Assembly (NCBI GenBank): GCA_002778195.1
Contig: PCDI01000006.1
Span: forward strand, 1,121,950 to 1,185,949
Source: Raffaelea ambrosiae
Taxonomy: Eukaryota; Ascomycota; Sordariomycetes; Ophiostomatales; Ophiostomataceae
Direction: 5' to 3'
DNA length: 64,000 nucleotides
A program made the position numbers and the translations under genes. Below the pieces are notes generated by a model. That model was not told the DNA's origin. It saw nothing but the letters and a program-made list of their open reading frames with translations, and did no database searches. Shown here piece after piece: positions 22,998 through 34,599 of the stretch (position 1 is the stretch's first letter; every line of letters begins with the position of its first letter).

Positions 22998-24131
22998 ATG
23001 TCTGAAAAAAACGTCTTTGTTGTCTTTGGCGCCACGGGTGCCCAGGGAGGCTCCGTGATCCAGGCCGTCTTGGGCTGCCCCGAACTGGCTGACCGGTTCC
23101 GCATCCGGGCCGTCTGCCGAGACACCACCAAGCCGGCAGCCCGTCTGCTCGAGGAGAAAGGTGTACAAGTCGTATCAGTATGGTCGCCCCGAGCGGAATG
23201 TGAACCATCTAGCCTTGATTGCTCACCCCTGTACCCAGGCCAACTTGTCCAGCGCAGACGACGTCCGGGCCGTTCTCTCTGATGCCCACAGCGTCTTCCT
23301 CGTCACAGACTACAACGGGAACTCTGGCGATGCCAAAGTTGAGCTTCAGCAAGGAAGACATGTTGCGGACGCGGCCAAGGTAACCGGACGCGGCACCGGC
23401 ATGAAGCATGCATGTGCGGCTCGTTGACCAGACACAGGAGCACCGACTGCAACATGTCCTATTCAGCTCTCTCAGTTCTGGTTCAAAACGTATGTACATG
23501 CTCAGCCAGAAACCACGCGTGCCGCGTACTCACATGGCATGCAGTCTCTTCGGGGACGGTCTCCGACGCCAGAGAGTTTGATTCCAAGGCCGCCATCGAA
23601 GACTACATGCGCGACCTACAGCTGCCAGCCACGTTTGTCTACGCTGGGTTTTACATGAGTCTCTGTGCACCCGGAAACTATCTGCGCCCGGCCAGCGAGA
23701 ATGACGGCAAGAACGGCACATGGGAGCTCGCCCTGCCTGTCCCCGTGGACGCTCCGCTGGTGGCCCTGCTCGATACGCCCACAGACTACGGCAAGTTTGT
23801 GCGTGCCGCCATGCTGGACCGGGACACGTACCTGGGGGAGCGGCTCTACGCCGCCGAAGCCTACTACTCGCTCAACCAGATTGCCGACACGGTGAACAGG
23901 GCGGGCCGGGGACTGCATGTTGCGCCACGACAGCTCTCCGACGAAGAGTTTCTCGCCCGTCAGCCCTACACAGGGTCCCACACGACCGACCGACAGCACC
24001 AGCAGCTGAGCATGTTTCGTTTTGTGCGCCAGTGGGGGTACTATGGAGGGGCATCACTCGCGTCCAATGCCGAACTTGTTGGCGAGCCTCTCCGATCGTA
24101 CGCTGACTTTGTCGAGAAAGGGTTTATATAA
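22998..24131 (+). CDS. NmrA-like NAD(P)-binding protein
   Basis: Exons 22998-23177, 23239-23379, 23438-23489 and 23545-24131, 319 residues. Intron ends are GTATGG/CCCAG, GTAACC/CACAG and GTATGT/TGCAG. The alternative donor at 23172 would delete two residues (VS) before ANL and break the family pattern. The N-terminus carries the Rossmann motif GATGAQGG (residues 11-18), then FRIRAVCRD, GVQVVSANL, SVFLVTDY and HVLFSSLS, all typical of the NmrA/HSCARG family of atypical short-chain dehydrogenases that sense NADP redox state or act on small molecules. No catalytic Tyr-Lys pair is evident. Substrate and regulation are unknown. The RIP-damaged block starts about 45 bases after the stop codon. Confidence 0.82.
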
Positions 24132-24634
24132 AAGGGGTTTTGAAAGTAGATGTGAGCACATATGTTTGCAGCGCGGTATACAATAACGTATAAGTTTAAT
24201 ATTAATAAAAAAGCGTTATCGAAAGCGTAAAATCGCAAGTTATTTATTAATAATTTATCGTTATAATATAAACGAAGATTTAACGTATTTTTAATATAAC
24301 GACATAAGTGTTTTATAATTTATAAATATTAAATTAAGAAACTATTATTAACTTTATTAAAGGTTTATTATAATAATAGTTATAAAAAAAGCTTTAACTC
24401 TATTAAATACGTTATTTTTAAACTTCGTACTTTATTCGCTTCGTAACTTCGACGTAATATTTATAAAAGCTTTAATAACGCGATCGTTAATTATGTTTAA
24501 TAAATAATAAATCTTTTATTTTATAAAAACTGCTTATCAAACTTTTATTCGTACTTTTTTATATTATCTTTAAACGTATTAAAGTTAGTTAATAAAAGCT
24601 CGGCGCCCTTCTAATACGTCTATACTCCGTTAAT
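24132..24634. other. AT-rich degenerate DNA flanking the retroelement nest
   Basis: From about 24178 the composition changes abruptly to A/T-rich with many TAA and TTA triplets, as expected of a RIP-mutated repeat. No ORF or LTR is recognisable. It ends at the TTAAT target duplication of the outer Gypsy element. Confidence 0.6.
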
Positions 24635-25092
24635 TGTTACGACCCAAGCAACGGCCTCCGCGATTAAAAACACAAAAACAGACGATTAAACCAAAGAGAA
24701 GGAACCAAAGGCGGGCAAACACGGCAGAAACAGAATAACATAAGCAATCACGTAACGGATCACTATGGATCACGATGAAACAACGATCCAGCTCACGATG
24801 GATCACCAGGATTACGATGGATCACTACGGATCTATGATCTGGATCACGGTCTGATAATCTAAGACATAGATAAAAGAGCAGGCTCGCTCCCTCGAGTAA
24901 ACAAATAAAAAGAGTTAAACTCTTTAATAGTTAATTTAAGTATTCAAAACAAGCCCGAATAGCTTTAACAGCTCTCGAACATCCACCCACACGAAGAAGA
25001 TCGCTTTAATATTGTAAACCCCAAGCTTTAACTATCCTATTAACATAAACTCCCACACAGGTTTATCACTTAAAAACCCGGTGTTCGTTATA
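24635..25092 (+). repeat. 5' LTR of outer family 1 element
   Basis: Begins TGTTACGACC and ends GTTCGTTATA (the terminal CA changed to TA). 458 bp, the same length as the partner at 45949-46406. Contains several GGATCAC-like motifs between about 24757 and 24855. Confidence 0.92.
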
Positions 25093-25155
25093 TTTTAACT
25101 ACTCTTATTTAAAAACAAGTTAACGCTACCTCTTTATATAATACAAAAAGCAATC

Positions 25156-26291
25156 ATAGCTTTTAACACTCCTACCCCCTCGGCTATCGAAATAAACAGT
25201 AACACGGCTATAAACGCCGTTGTAATGATTTAAGCTCACTAGTAAGAGATTATAGCTTTAAAAAGTATAATCGACCAACTCTAAGCCTAAGTACTAACGA
25301 TAAGAATTAAAAAAAAAGCTTTCAAAATAAATAAACCTAAAGCATTCAACGGTACTAAAGGGACGCTATAAAACTTCTTAACGCAGCTTCGCGCCTATAT
25401 GCGCTATTATAAAAACCAGTTTAAGCTCCACGCTATCAAGGTCCAGTTCGCAGCCAGCCGATTGAAGGGAAGCGCACTAAAATGGTTTAAACCACGCTTA
25501 CGCAACTTTTTAAAAAACCCGAACCCGAACAACTAAAACAACGAGACGTAAAAACTATTTAACAACTATCGTAACTTTGAAATAGCGATTAAAGGAGCCT
25601 TTGAGAGCTTTAATGAGGAAAGAACGGCTGAACGAGCCCTCCTTCGCTTTCACCAAAAAGGATTCGTATCTAAGTATATAGCTCGCTTTTAATAAATCGC
25701 CTCGCAACTAAACTAAAAAGACGAACCCTTAATATTACAATTCTACTAAAGACTTAAAAACATCGTAAAAAACGAACTTATTAAACATAATCGATTAAAC
25801 GAGGTCTTCGAATATATCACTATAATCGTACGAATTAACGACCGTTTTTACGAACGACGTATAAAGAAGAAATAAAGACGGTATGAGAGATGAGTTAACG
25901 CTCTTTTACGCGTTAACCCCGGAAAAGGAAAAAACTAACGCTTACAAACCAATCAATAGTACGAAAACCCTATAAAACTAAACGCTACAAAACACTAAAA
26001 ACTTAAGAGAAAGTGCTTCAACTACGAATAACAAAAACACTACGCTCGAAACTATAAACAACTCAAAAAATAATAATAATCAATGTTTAAACGACAAATT
26101 AACGTAGCAATCGTTTTAAAAGCTAAAAATATTAGCTCGAATATAAAAGACCCCAAACACGCATCGCTTAATTAAACCGCGTGTTAAAAAGATAACTACC
26201 TCATTTATAAATTCGAAAAAAACGAAGCGAAATAATACTTAAAAAAGCTTAAACAAAACAAACCCGCTATCGTATACCGTTACAACGAATG
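25156..26291 (+). pseudogene. Degraded gag of outer family 1 element
   Basis: Aligns by eye with gag of the nested copy (from 36821). The start codon is now ATA at 25156 (ATG in the nested copy), a G-to-A change. Dozens of in-frame stops. The zinc-knuckle stretch near 26015-26050 (NYE.QKHYARNYKQ in broken frame) has lost its cysteines. Cut off at 26291 by the family 2 element. Confidence 0.75.
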
Positions 26292-26671
26292 TGTTAGGGT
26301 AGTACTTATAATCAGGTAGAAGATCGCGGAAGATAGAGGTATCTCATTAACGAGGGTAGAACTTCGTAGATTACACAACTAAATCTTATCCCCTTTTTTT
26401 CCAAAGGGTGGGAGGCCCTCGCTATATCGAGGGCTCTCAAGGGGCTTTGTACGTAACGTCCTCAAGCCGCGTACGAAGCCCTAACTCCGCGCCACGCTCA
26501 GAGGTCCGTGCGTGCGCCCCGTAGCGCACCTCCCTTCGAACTTATGCTAGCTGTACGGTCACGTGCCCTATTAAGGGTGGCACGTGCTTAAGCAGGTTAT
26601 CCGCACGTGCTTAGCCTACTCGCAAGAAGCTCGCAAAGTACGCATCCGAGCAAGCTCGCGATATCCTTACA
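26292..26671 (-). repeat. 3' LTR of family 2 element
   Basis: 380 bp. Contains an inverted repeat, GCCCTCGCTATATCGAGGGC (26412-26431), and a second palindromic stretch around GGGCTTTGTACG...CGTACGAAGCCC, plus three CACGTG-like sites. Confidence 0.92.
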
Positions 26672-27477
26672 ATTTATCCCCCCTCTCGTAGAGCTCGTCC
26701 TCAAGCGTGCGGTTACGCTCGTTGGCAGTAGGCTTTTAGAGCGCTCGGGGCGTTTAACCGTATACACGCTCAGCGCTAGCCCTCCTTCGTAGTGTTAGTG
26801 CGGCCGCTGTAACGTGCAACACCTTACGCACCTTCCTCGCGAGTCCTCGATCGCTCCTTCCGTTTATAAAGTAAATAAGAGGTTAAGCGTTATCAAGTAA
26901 ACGAAAGGAAAGCACAATCAGAGTTTTCTCGTCGCCCCTCCTACGCTCCTCTCTCTCTCCTTTCTTCCTTTCTTCAACCTCACCACGTTTCATCAAAAAC
27001 CCGACGTCGCTGCGCCAAATCACCGCTCAACACAATCTTTACTTCCCGTCTTTGGCTCGCTCCTCGCGCGGCTCGCCGTTAGACAACAGTCTCGCAGCTT
27101 CTTTTTTTTTCCCTCAAATTGCGCTCCAGCTTCGGGTCATCGGCGCCCCGCGTTCTTCAGTTTTCTTTCTTTGATTCGCGTGTAGACTCCGGGTCACCAG
27201 CGTCCCGCTTTATATAGCTCCTTTCCCTAAGTAAGTGCTTCGTTGTCGGGTCGTTGGCTCTTCGCTAATTATCTTAAGTCTAACCTATGGCAGGTTCTTA
27301 GTATGACGACGGTTTTTCGTCGACCCCCGTTCGTCGCGCTAGCTCTACGTAGTAAACGCTTAGCGGTTAATCTTCTAGCTCTTCGAGCCGCGCTCGCCCC
27401 GGTTAAATTATACTTGTGCTCTTTGATTCTCTCGTAAACAATTCCCCCTCTTATAGGAATTCTCTTTACGGTGGCGC

Positions 27478-28206
27478 GTCTCATACGAGCAGCGTTAGTG
27501 GACGCAGCTAGCGTGTTAGTTCTTAGTAAGCCGACGTCGCTACTCGGTCGAAACGCGGAGTAGCGGGCTTTAACACGCCCACTCGTCGTCCCTCAAGCGC
27601 TTCGCGCGGTCGTTCGTTTACGCTTACTCCCTTAGTGAGTCCCACTCGCGGGGCTCCTCGTACTAAAAACACATTATCTCGTAGTCGCGGTACTTCTTCA
27701 ACCCGCAGCCGTAGCGTTAGTAACTCGCGTGTAGTGTTATATTCGCCTTTTAACCCTGTTTTAGTCTCGCTTACGGGTCCCTCTCGTCGCGTTGTTAAGG
27801 TTAAGGATGACGATGATAATAACGACGACGATAATAACAATAATAATGACGACGACGATGACGATAACGATGACCTTTAAAACCCCGCTTACGTTTCGCT
27901 TGTCGCCGACGAAGACGACGACGCTTTAAGTCAAGCCGCCGTCGCCCCTACTACGCCCCTCGCTCTTACGTTTACGCTTGCTAGCGGCGCTCGGCTGGTA
28001 AACTTAAGTTTCGATAACTTAAAAATCCATTATCCCGCTTGTTATCGCTGCGTTCGGCGCGCATTCGCCGTTTAGTCGCTCCGTTTAAAGCTAGATTTAG
28101 AGTGCGAGCGCAAGGTCGAAGCGTGTACTAAGTGTACGAAGATGTATAAAACTTGTATGAGTGTATGTGGTTGGGCTTCCTTCGCCCCGTTGTCGGCGCG
28201 TTATTA
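27478..28206 (+). pseudogene. ORF antisense to gag-pol in family 2 element, with cysteine motifs
   Basis: One frame runs from about 27478 to TAA 28204 on the strand opposite to pol, interrupted only by a few TAA/TAG codons (for example at 27878) explicable as CAA/CAG changed by RIP. It encodes an Arg/Ser/Thr-rich N-terminal part, a long Asp/Asn tract (27807-27877), then a region with YPACYRC and, further on, CTKC...KTC near 28127-28155. It lies between the chromodomain end of pol and the 3' LTR. Downstream sequence to about 28480 may continue it after an intron. I know of hypothetical proteins of this general make-up (CxRC...SKCxxC) in fungal repeats but cannot verify the relation. Function unknown. 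Confidence 0.65.
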
Positions 28207-29080
28207 ACTTTTTGGTGTAGGTTTTTAAGTTAATTCGTGGTAATGTAGATCGTACGATTAGGTTTTTACGCGCCCTCGATACGCTTTTTACGCCCTTTTA
28301 AGCTCATTTATTCGACGACGTTAAGCTTAAAGCTCTTTCGCGTGCGTTAGCCGGCGTGGTTATATACTTTGTGACTCGCGTACTCCTCTTATTCACTCGG
28401 TATTTATCGCGCTTTAAGCTATCTTAGAAGACTGCTATATACAACCTCGTAAGCTCCTCACTCGCTCTATTGTTAAGTCGTTTTCGAGCTTTGCTAACCT
28501 TTATCTAAAAGTGGGCCGACTACGCCGCGTAGGTAGTCCGCGCTCGTGTTTCGTAAGTCGTTACGGTCGCTTATACCGGTGTTGAGCATATATCGATACG
28601 TACTCTCTCCGCGCTGTCTCTTTTTACGACGGCGCCCCGCTAACGCTTTGCGTTAAGTTTTATCTCTAATCGTCGGAGATTAATAGTATAACTATTAACA
28701 GGCTGCGCGCCTCTAGCTCTTAAAACGGCTTTGAGCCGCCTTCGTAGCTGCGCGTTAGGCTACGGGCGCTATCGACGCTTAGATGGACCTCTTAGATCTC
28801 GGTGTTTAAGCGCTAAACTGTCTTCCTTATCCACGCGCCCTTATCGTGCCGCCTTCGAGCTCTAATCGTTATAGAGTGTTTTCTTTTATCTATTATTTTC
28901 GTACGCCCCTCGAGCCGCTTTCATACCGTTTTAACGCGTTTAAGTCTTTATGTTTTCATAACTTACAACTAATAAGCCGCCGTAGTTCCGCCTGCGAGCC
29001 GCCCCGCCTTTGGGGATAATTTACTTTGTTTTCCACTCTTTCTTTACTACCTTTTAAGCCCAAAACCTTACGATCAGTTC
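28207..29080. other. Family 2 internal sequence without a recognised frame
   Basis: Between the antisense ORF and the chromodomain. The + strand to about 28480 holds a frame with LIRGNVDRTIRFLRAL that could be a further exon of the antisense gene; the rest is unassigned. Confidence 0.4.
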
Positions 29081-32000
29081 TTACGCGTGCTTTATATCGT
29101 CTTTTAACACTCATTAGTTATACTCTACGAACCACCCCGTCCATCGAACGAGGAAAGAACGCTCTCCGTTCCTCACTCGAGTATCTCGCACCTCTTCCAC
29201 TTCTCATTCGTTTAACTCTTCTTCCAACGATGGGGTTTGGAACGTCGGCTGCGTCCCACGGTTTCCCTTTCAAGGCTTTAACAGGGTTATTAAAAACACG
29301 TTGTGAAGTCGGCTATATTAGTCGAAGAGTGCTATACGGTATACTTACGATCCGACCCTAGTTAAGACTGTAAACGGATTAACGAAGCGAGGATTTATCT
29401 TTTTGTGAAGCACTTTTAACTTAAAGTTTCGTATTAATAGCTACATTAGGTCTTTCACGTAGTACTCTTAAGGTTAATAGCGGCGATTATAATACTTCGC
29501 TTAAGCTTTTTATACTTTTTCTTAGTGTTTTGTTATAAAAGCTCGCACTCTGTTTAGCTTCTTTAATCTCGTTATAACTGCGGGCACCCCCTTTTTAATA
29601 GGGTCGTCCTCGATCCGTATGTGTATCTTTAAGTGATATCTTATAAAGAGATGAAATGGCGTATTATTAATTGTAGCGTTAATCGCGTTATTATATACGT
29701 ACTCCGCCGTTAGTAAGAGCTTAGCTTAGTTCGTTTAAAACTCGCTCGTAAATGCGCGTAAATAGTGCTTCAAGGTTTAATTCATTCTTTCGGTTTAACC
29801 ATCGGTTTATGAGTGAAACGCCGTAGAGAGGCGTCTTTTAATTAAGAGCTTTACGCAAAGCGCTATTTAATACGCACTAGTAAAAACGCTCCTTCGGTCC
29901 GAGATAATACCGTATGGTGCACCGAATCTTATCTCGATTTCTATATATAAAACCTCTACTAACTAGTCCAACGTTATCGTCGTCTCCACGAGGAAGAACC
30001 TCACCATCTTCGTAAGCTTGTCTACGATTACTAAAATCGCATTCACATCTTGCCTCTTGTGGTAGATTTTTAGCAGTCTTATTACGAAATCCATGGAGAT
30101 TTCTTTCTATAGTTTTCGTGGAATAAAAAGTGTTTGTAGCTAGCCGTACGGCTTATGCCGCGGTACTGCTCCTCGCGCACACGTTAAGCAGCTACTAACG
30201 TACTCGTAGATATACGTATTTATATACTTCTAAAAGAATTTTCTTTTTACCAACTCTTTTGTACGGGTCCTTCTAAAGTGTTTCGTTAACGGGTTATTGT
30301 AGTATGTTTAAAGAATCTCCCTTTTCACCACTTCTTCCTTTAAAACATAAATACGATTCTTAAACCGTAGTAGTCCCTCCAACCCCACGCTCTAATGTTT
30401 AAAGGTGGTCGTAGTCGTTTCAATCTAAGCTTTTAACTACTAGGTCTTTTCGTCACTTACTTATAAAGCTTAAAGCAACTCCATTAATAACGTGTTTACA
30501 TTTAATGCTAACGGATTCTCCTTTTTTAATACAACTTAGTACAACCTCGAAGGGACTAATTGTTCAAAGTAAGGATAAAACCGCCGTCGTAGCTCTAACG
30601 ATAGCCCGCTTTAGGGTTGTTGCTAAAGGGTATTTAGATGATAAGCTTAAATTCATTAAATTCAAACGGGGGGGTTCCTATACTTTTTACTCGCTTAAAG
30701 TGTCATCCCTACGTAGCTAATATAAGCCGCATCAAGCGATAGCTCTTTTTAAACCGTAACCGCTTTAATCCTAACGCGATTAGAATAAGCATACGAAACT
30801 AACACTTGTCTCACGAACATTAGCCGCGATTTAAGGTCGAGAAACAACTTCAACTCCTCCTCCTCATTCGGTTTTTCTTAGTAGTTCGGTCTTCGAAAGG
30901 GGCTATTAGCGGGATTAGTTTTTTTAGCCCGATGTTTAATCTTAAAATCAAAAGGGGTGAGATACATACACCACTTAACTTACTTCTCGTTTAACTTTTC
31001 CTATTGTATAAATACACGTAGGTTAACATAGTTCGATAAAACCTCGATCTTATATCGGCTACCCTTTAAGTACTAACGCTAATGCTTGAAAGAATCCACG
31101 ATTATCATCATCTCTTAATTAGGAGTGCTATACCGCAGCTTTAGCCCGTTTCATTTTCGAGATCAGAATGCGATAAAGTGTTAACGACTCTCGTCGTTCG
31201 ATTAGGATAAAATCCCCGCTTCTACGAATTTTGACGTATCGGTTTTAAAGCGTAAACGGCGCGCTGGGTCGAAGTGTTTTAACAAGGGGGCGCGAGTAAA
31301 TTCTTCTCACAGTTGGTAAAATGCTTACGTCGCCCTCTCGTCGAGGCGCACTCGCCCGGGCTTCTTCCCGTTTTTCATCCCCTTTAAAAGTTTATTTAAC
31401 GGGGTTGTGATTTTGGAGTACTCTTAAATAAAACGTCGGTAAAAGTTGCAAAATCCTAAAAACACTTGAATCTCTCGATACGTCTTGGGCAACTTCCACG
31501 TAACGATGGCCTTTACTCGAAACGGGTCTATTTACACCCCGGTGTCGAAAAGGATGAATCCTAGAAACTCGACTTAGTCTCGGTAGAATTCGCACTTAGC
31601 CAGGTTTATAAACAACTGTGCTTTTTGTAGCTTTTCGAGTACGTTTCGTACGTGTTCGATGTGTTCGTTTCGGCTTTTAAAAAACATTAATACGTCGTTT
31701 ATATACGTAATACACGTTACGTTAACTAGCTCGCGGAGAGCCGTATATACGTAGTGTTGGAACGTAGCCGGCGTATTTATGAAGCCGAATGGTAAAACCA
31801 TATATTCGTAGTGTTCATACCGCGTATAAAACGCCGTCTTTCACTCGTTTCCTTCTTTAATTCGGATTCAATAATAAGCGTCTTTAATATCGAGCTTGGT
31901 AAAGTACTTAACGCTCGAAATCCGGTTTAAGATCTCCGAGATTAACGGAAGGGCGTAGCGGTTTTTAACCGTAACCTTATTAAAGCTTCGGTAGTCGACG

Positions 32001-34176
32001 TAAAGCCGCAGGGAGCCGTCCTTTTTGAGCACGAAGAGGATGGGTGCTTTAGCTAAGCTTTTGCTTAGTCGAATTCGCCCGTTTTGTAAATTTTCTTTAA
32101 AATACTTTTGCAACTCCTTTAACTCTCGTTCGGACAAAGGATAGATCGTTTCGTGAAGGGGCTACGCTCCGTTAACCAAATTAATTACGTGATCCGTTTC
32201 TCGAGCGGGCGGTAGTATAACCGCGCTCGTCTCGCTAAATACGGGAGTGAAGTTGGTGAACTCCGTTAGCACATTATCGTAGGGCCGGCGCTTTAAGGTT
32301 GTTTCGTTTTTAAGAGGGTATTGTTTAAGCTTAATTTACTTGAAACGATTAGGGAGTGTGAGAACTGCGTATACGACTATAGCATTCTTAGTTTTTTTAG
32401 CGAACTTACGGGGTGTATTAATCGTGAGCTTATTAGAGTGGTGACTAAAACATCACTAGCTGCCCTCAATCGTGTTGATAGCTAAATCCTTTAAGGTCGT
32501 CACTTCCAAAAAGATAAGGCTTTTACTCGCCGCCTCCATTCGCGGGATACTCACGTAGAGCCGTATAAACTCTTTAGTCCGGCTTCGGCAGTCGGTAAGC
32601 TTTAACGGCACCTCTCACAACGTCGTCGGCGTAGCGGTCGAGCCGTTCGCCATTTCTAACCGCGGGGCTTAGCTTTTCTTCTTTCGGAGTTCGACCCGTG
32701 CGGTAAACTTTAGTAAGACGATGTCGACTTTTACTCTCGTATCGAGGTTAACGGTAGTTTGGTGTTTTCGGTCGGTTTTCATCACGGTTGGGCTATGTAG
32801 TTGTACGCCGATCTTTGCTTCGACGAGCGCCTCTTCTTTTAGTTGGATAGGGGCGTTTACGCGTTTTTTGTTTTCTTCTTCGACTCAACGTCGTACTCCA
32901 ATACACCCTTAACCTTTTAAACCTTCGTGGGGTTGGTTTTCGGCTTCGTACACTCTGGTGCGATATGCTTTTTTTCTTCGTAGTTGTAATATGTAATGCC
33001 CGACCTTTTATTCGTTTTCTCTCTAAGCTTCTTCCCCCTTTTCTCCTTCGAGCCGCTTTTAAAGCGCGGGTTACTCGCCCTTTTAAGAGTGCTTTACTGT
33101 TTTTTTTTTAAGTTATTTCGCGGTTTTTCGTTCTTCGACTTTTTCTTTTTCGCGTATTGCTTCTAGTAGTTTTTCGCACGGGTGATGAGAGTATTGAAAT
33201 CGGTGGATTAATAGTTGAAGCTAACGGCTAACGATTGTCGCAGGTTTTCTTATAGTTTAAGGTAAAAGGTTTTTTTTCGATAGTGTTTAAGGAGGGTTTT
33301 CATTTTCGATTTAAGGAATCGAAGGTAGGAGAGAAATTCGGCTAAGCTCTGGTTTTCGTTTTAAGCCGCTTTTCGGTATTGCTAGTAAGCAATTAACGAC
33401 GAGTCCTCACTTTCGGGAGAGAGCGTTGCCGTTTATTTCTTAAAGTAGGTTTAAAACCTCTTCGCTCGTTGGATTTCCTCCTCCGAGCCTAGGTTAGCTA
33501 AGTATTACTCCCATTAGTTTCGAAGAGTGGTGTTGAGCCGGGATGAGGCTGCTAGTACGCGCTTCTTGGGGTTGCGGAAACGCCGCGGAGCGGCTTCGAA
33601 GACGTCCTCTACCGCCTTTACTCACGTATTTCGTTATATAAAGGTAAACTTGCTCGTAAACTTGTTAAAAAACGAGATCTTTACGTCGACTTCGTCGTCG
33701 TAGTTGTCGTCGTCGTGGTCCTCGCTCTCGTTAACCCTCGAACTAAGCGTTAATAGGTGGATCTCACTGCGAGGAGTCGGCTCGCAATAGTCTTTAATAC
33801 TCGCGCGCGTTTCGTTATGCGCGCCCGCTAGCCTCGGAACATTCTCCGCTATCAGTGTTCGAGCCGCTCGAAGTTATAAGGTTTATTACTTAGTTCGTAA
33901 AAGCTCGGCTTCGATGTTACGAATCTGCTTAGCGAGTATTAGCCGCTCCTTCGCTTGTTCGAGCTCGCGGCGGGCTCGAGCCGCGACGAGTTCGTCGTCT
34001 TCGACGGCCCCTTAAGCCGGCGTATCCGCGAGCAGCGTTTCGTTGTCGGGTTAACCGCTCGCTTTGGCCGCTCCTCCTTCGATGCTAAAAAGTGCGGTCG
34101 TCATCAGTAGGGGGTTTTTATTAGCGGCCGTTGCCGCCGTCTGCCCTCGTTCTTACTGTCTCGTGCTCGGTGCCAT
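29081..34176 (-). pseudogene. gag-pol of family 2 element (degraded)
   Basis: Starts at ATG 34176 (MAPSTRQ, then a stop) with a gag containing an Ala/Arg/Glu-rich coiled coil. A zinc knuckle at 32938-33000 has Tyr where Cys is expected. Reverse transcriptase at 31574-32137 shows APILFVLKKDGSLRLYVDYR, FTKLDIKDAYY and PFGFINTPATFQ; the catalytic YxDD reads YIND. Integrase near 29780-30090 shows AILVIVDKLTKM, GAPYGIISDR and RLSTAFHS.TDG. The chromodomain at 29081-29200 reads VEEVRDTRVRNGERSFLVRW. Multiple stops and the lost catalytic Asp make it dead. Confidence 0.85.
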
Positions 34177-34219
34177 CTTCTTTAATCCTTTAGGTGACTT
34201 TGGGTGGAAGATTTAGAAA

Positions 34220-34599
34220 TGTTAGGGTAGTACTTGTAGTTAGGTAGAAGATCGCGGAAGATAGAGGTATCTCATTAACGAGGGTAGAACTTCGTAGATT
34301 ACACAACTAAATCTTATCCTCTTTTTTTCCAAAGGGTGAGAGGCCCTCGCTATATCGAGGGCTCCTAAGGGGCTTTGTGCGTAGCGTCCTTAAGCCGCGT
34401 ACGAAGCCCTAGCTCCGCGCTACGCTCAGAGGTCCGTGCGTGCGCTTCGTAGCGCACCTCCCTTCGGACTTATGCTGGCTGCACGGTCACGTGCCCTGTT
34501 GAGGGTGGCACGTGCTTAGGCAGGTTATCCGCACGTGCTTAGCCTGCTCGTAGGAAGCTCGCAAAGTACGCATCCGAGCAGGCTCGCGATATCCTTACA
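34220..34599 (-). repeat. 5' LTR of family 2 element
   Basis: 380 bp, the same ends as the partner LTR (TGTTAGGG...CCTTACA). Differs from 26292-26671 at roughly two dozen sites, all C/T or A/G. Confidence 0.92.

Larger units (their letters stand above)
26292..34599 (-). mobile_element. Family 2 Gypsy LTR retrotransposon (chromodomain type), minus orientation, RIP-inactivated
   Basis: 8308 bp with two 380-bp LTRs (26292-26671, 34220-34599), both starting TGTTAGGG and ending CCTTACA on the + strand. The differences I found between the LTRs are all transitions. On the minus strand the order is gag (ATG 34176), a damaged zinc knuckle (32938-33000), reverse transcriptase (31574-32137), integrase (about 29780-30090) and chromodomain (29081-29200), the Gypsy/chromovirus order. 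A purine tract on the minus strand (about 26673-26690) adjoins the 3' LTR. The flanks (GAATG left, TTTGA right) do not match, so there is no TSD. Confidence 0.9.

Noticed and set aside
24757..24855. Regularly repeated GGATCAC motifs, considered as a CRISPR-like array
   Set aside because: Irregular spacing, inside a retrotransposon LTR of a eukaryote.
29026..29361. 111-codon plus ORF in the family 2 element
   Set aside because: Shadow of the chromodomain, which is clear on the minus strand.
30505..30720. 71-codon plus ORF in family 2
   Set aside because: Lies opposite pol, between reverse transcriptase and integrase; no motif, and not at the position of the antisense gene.
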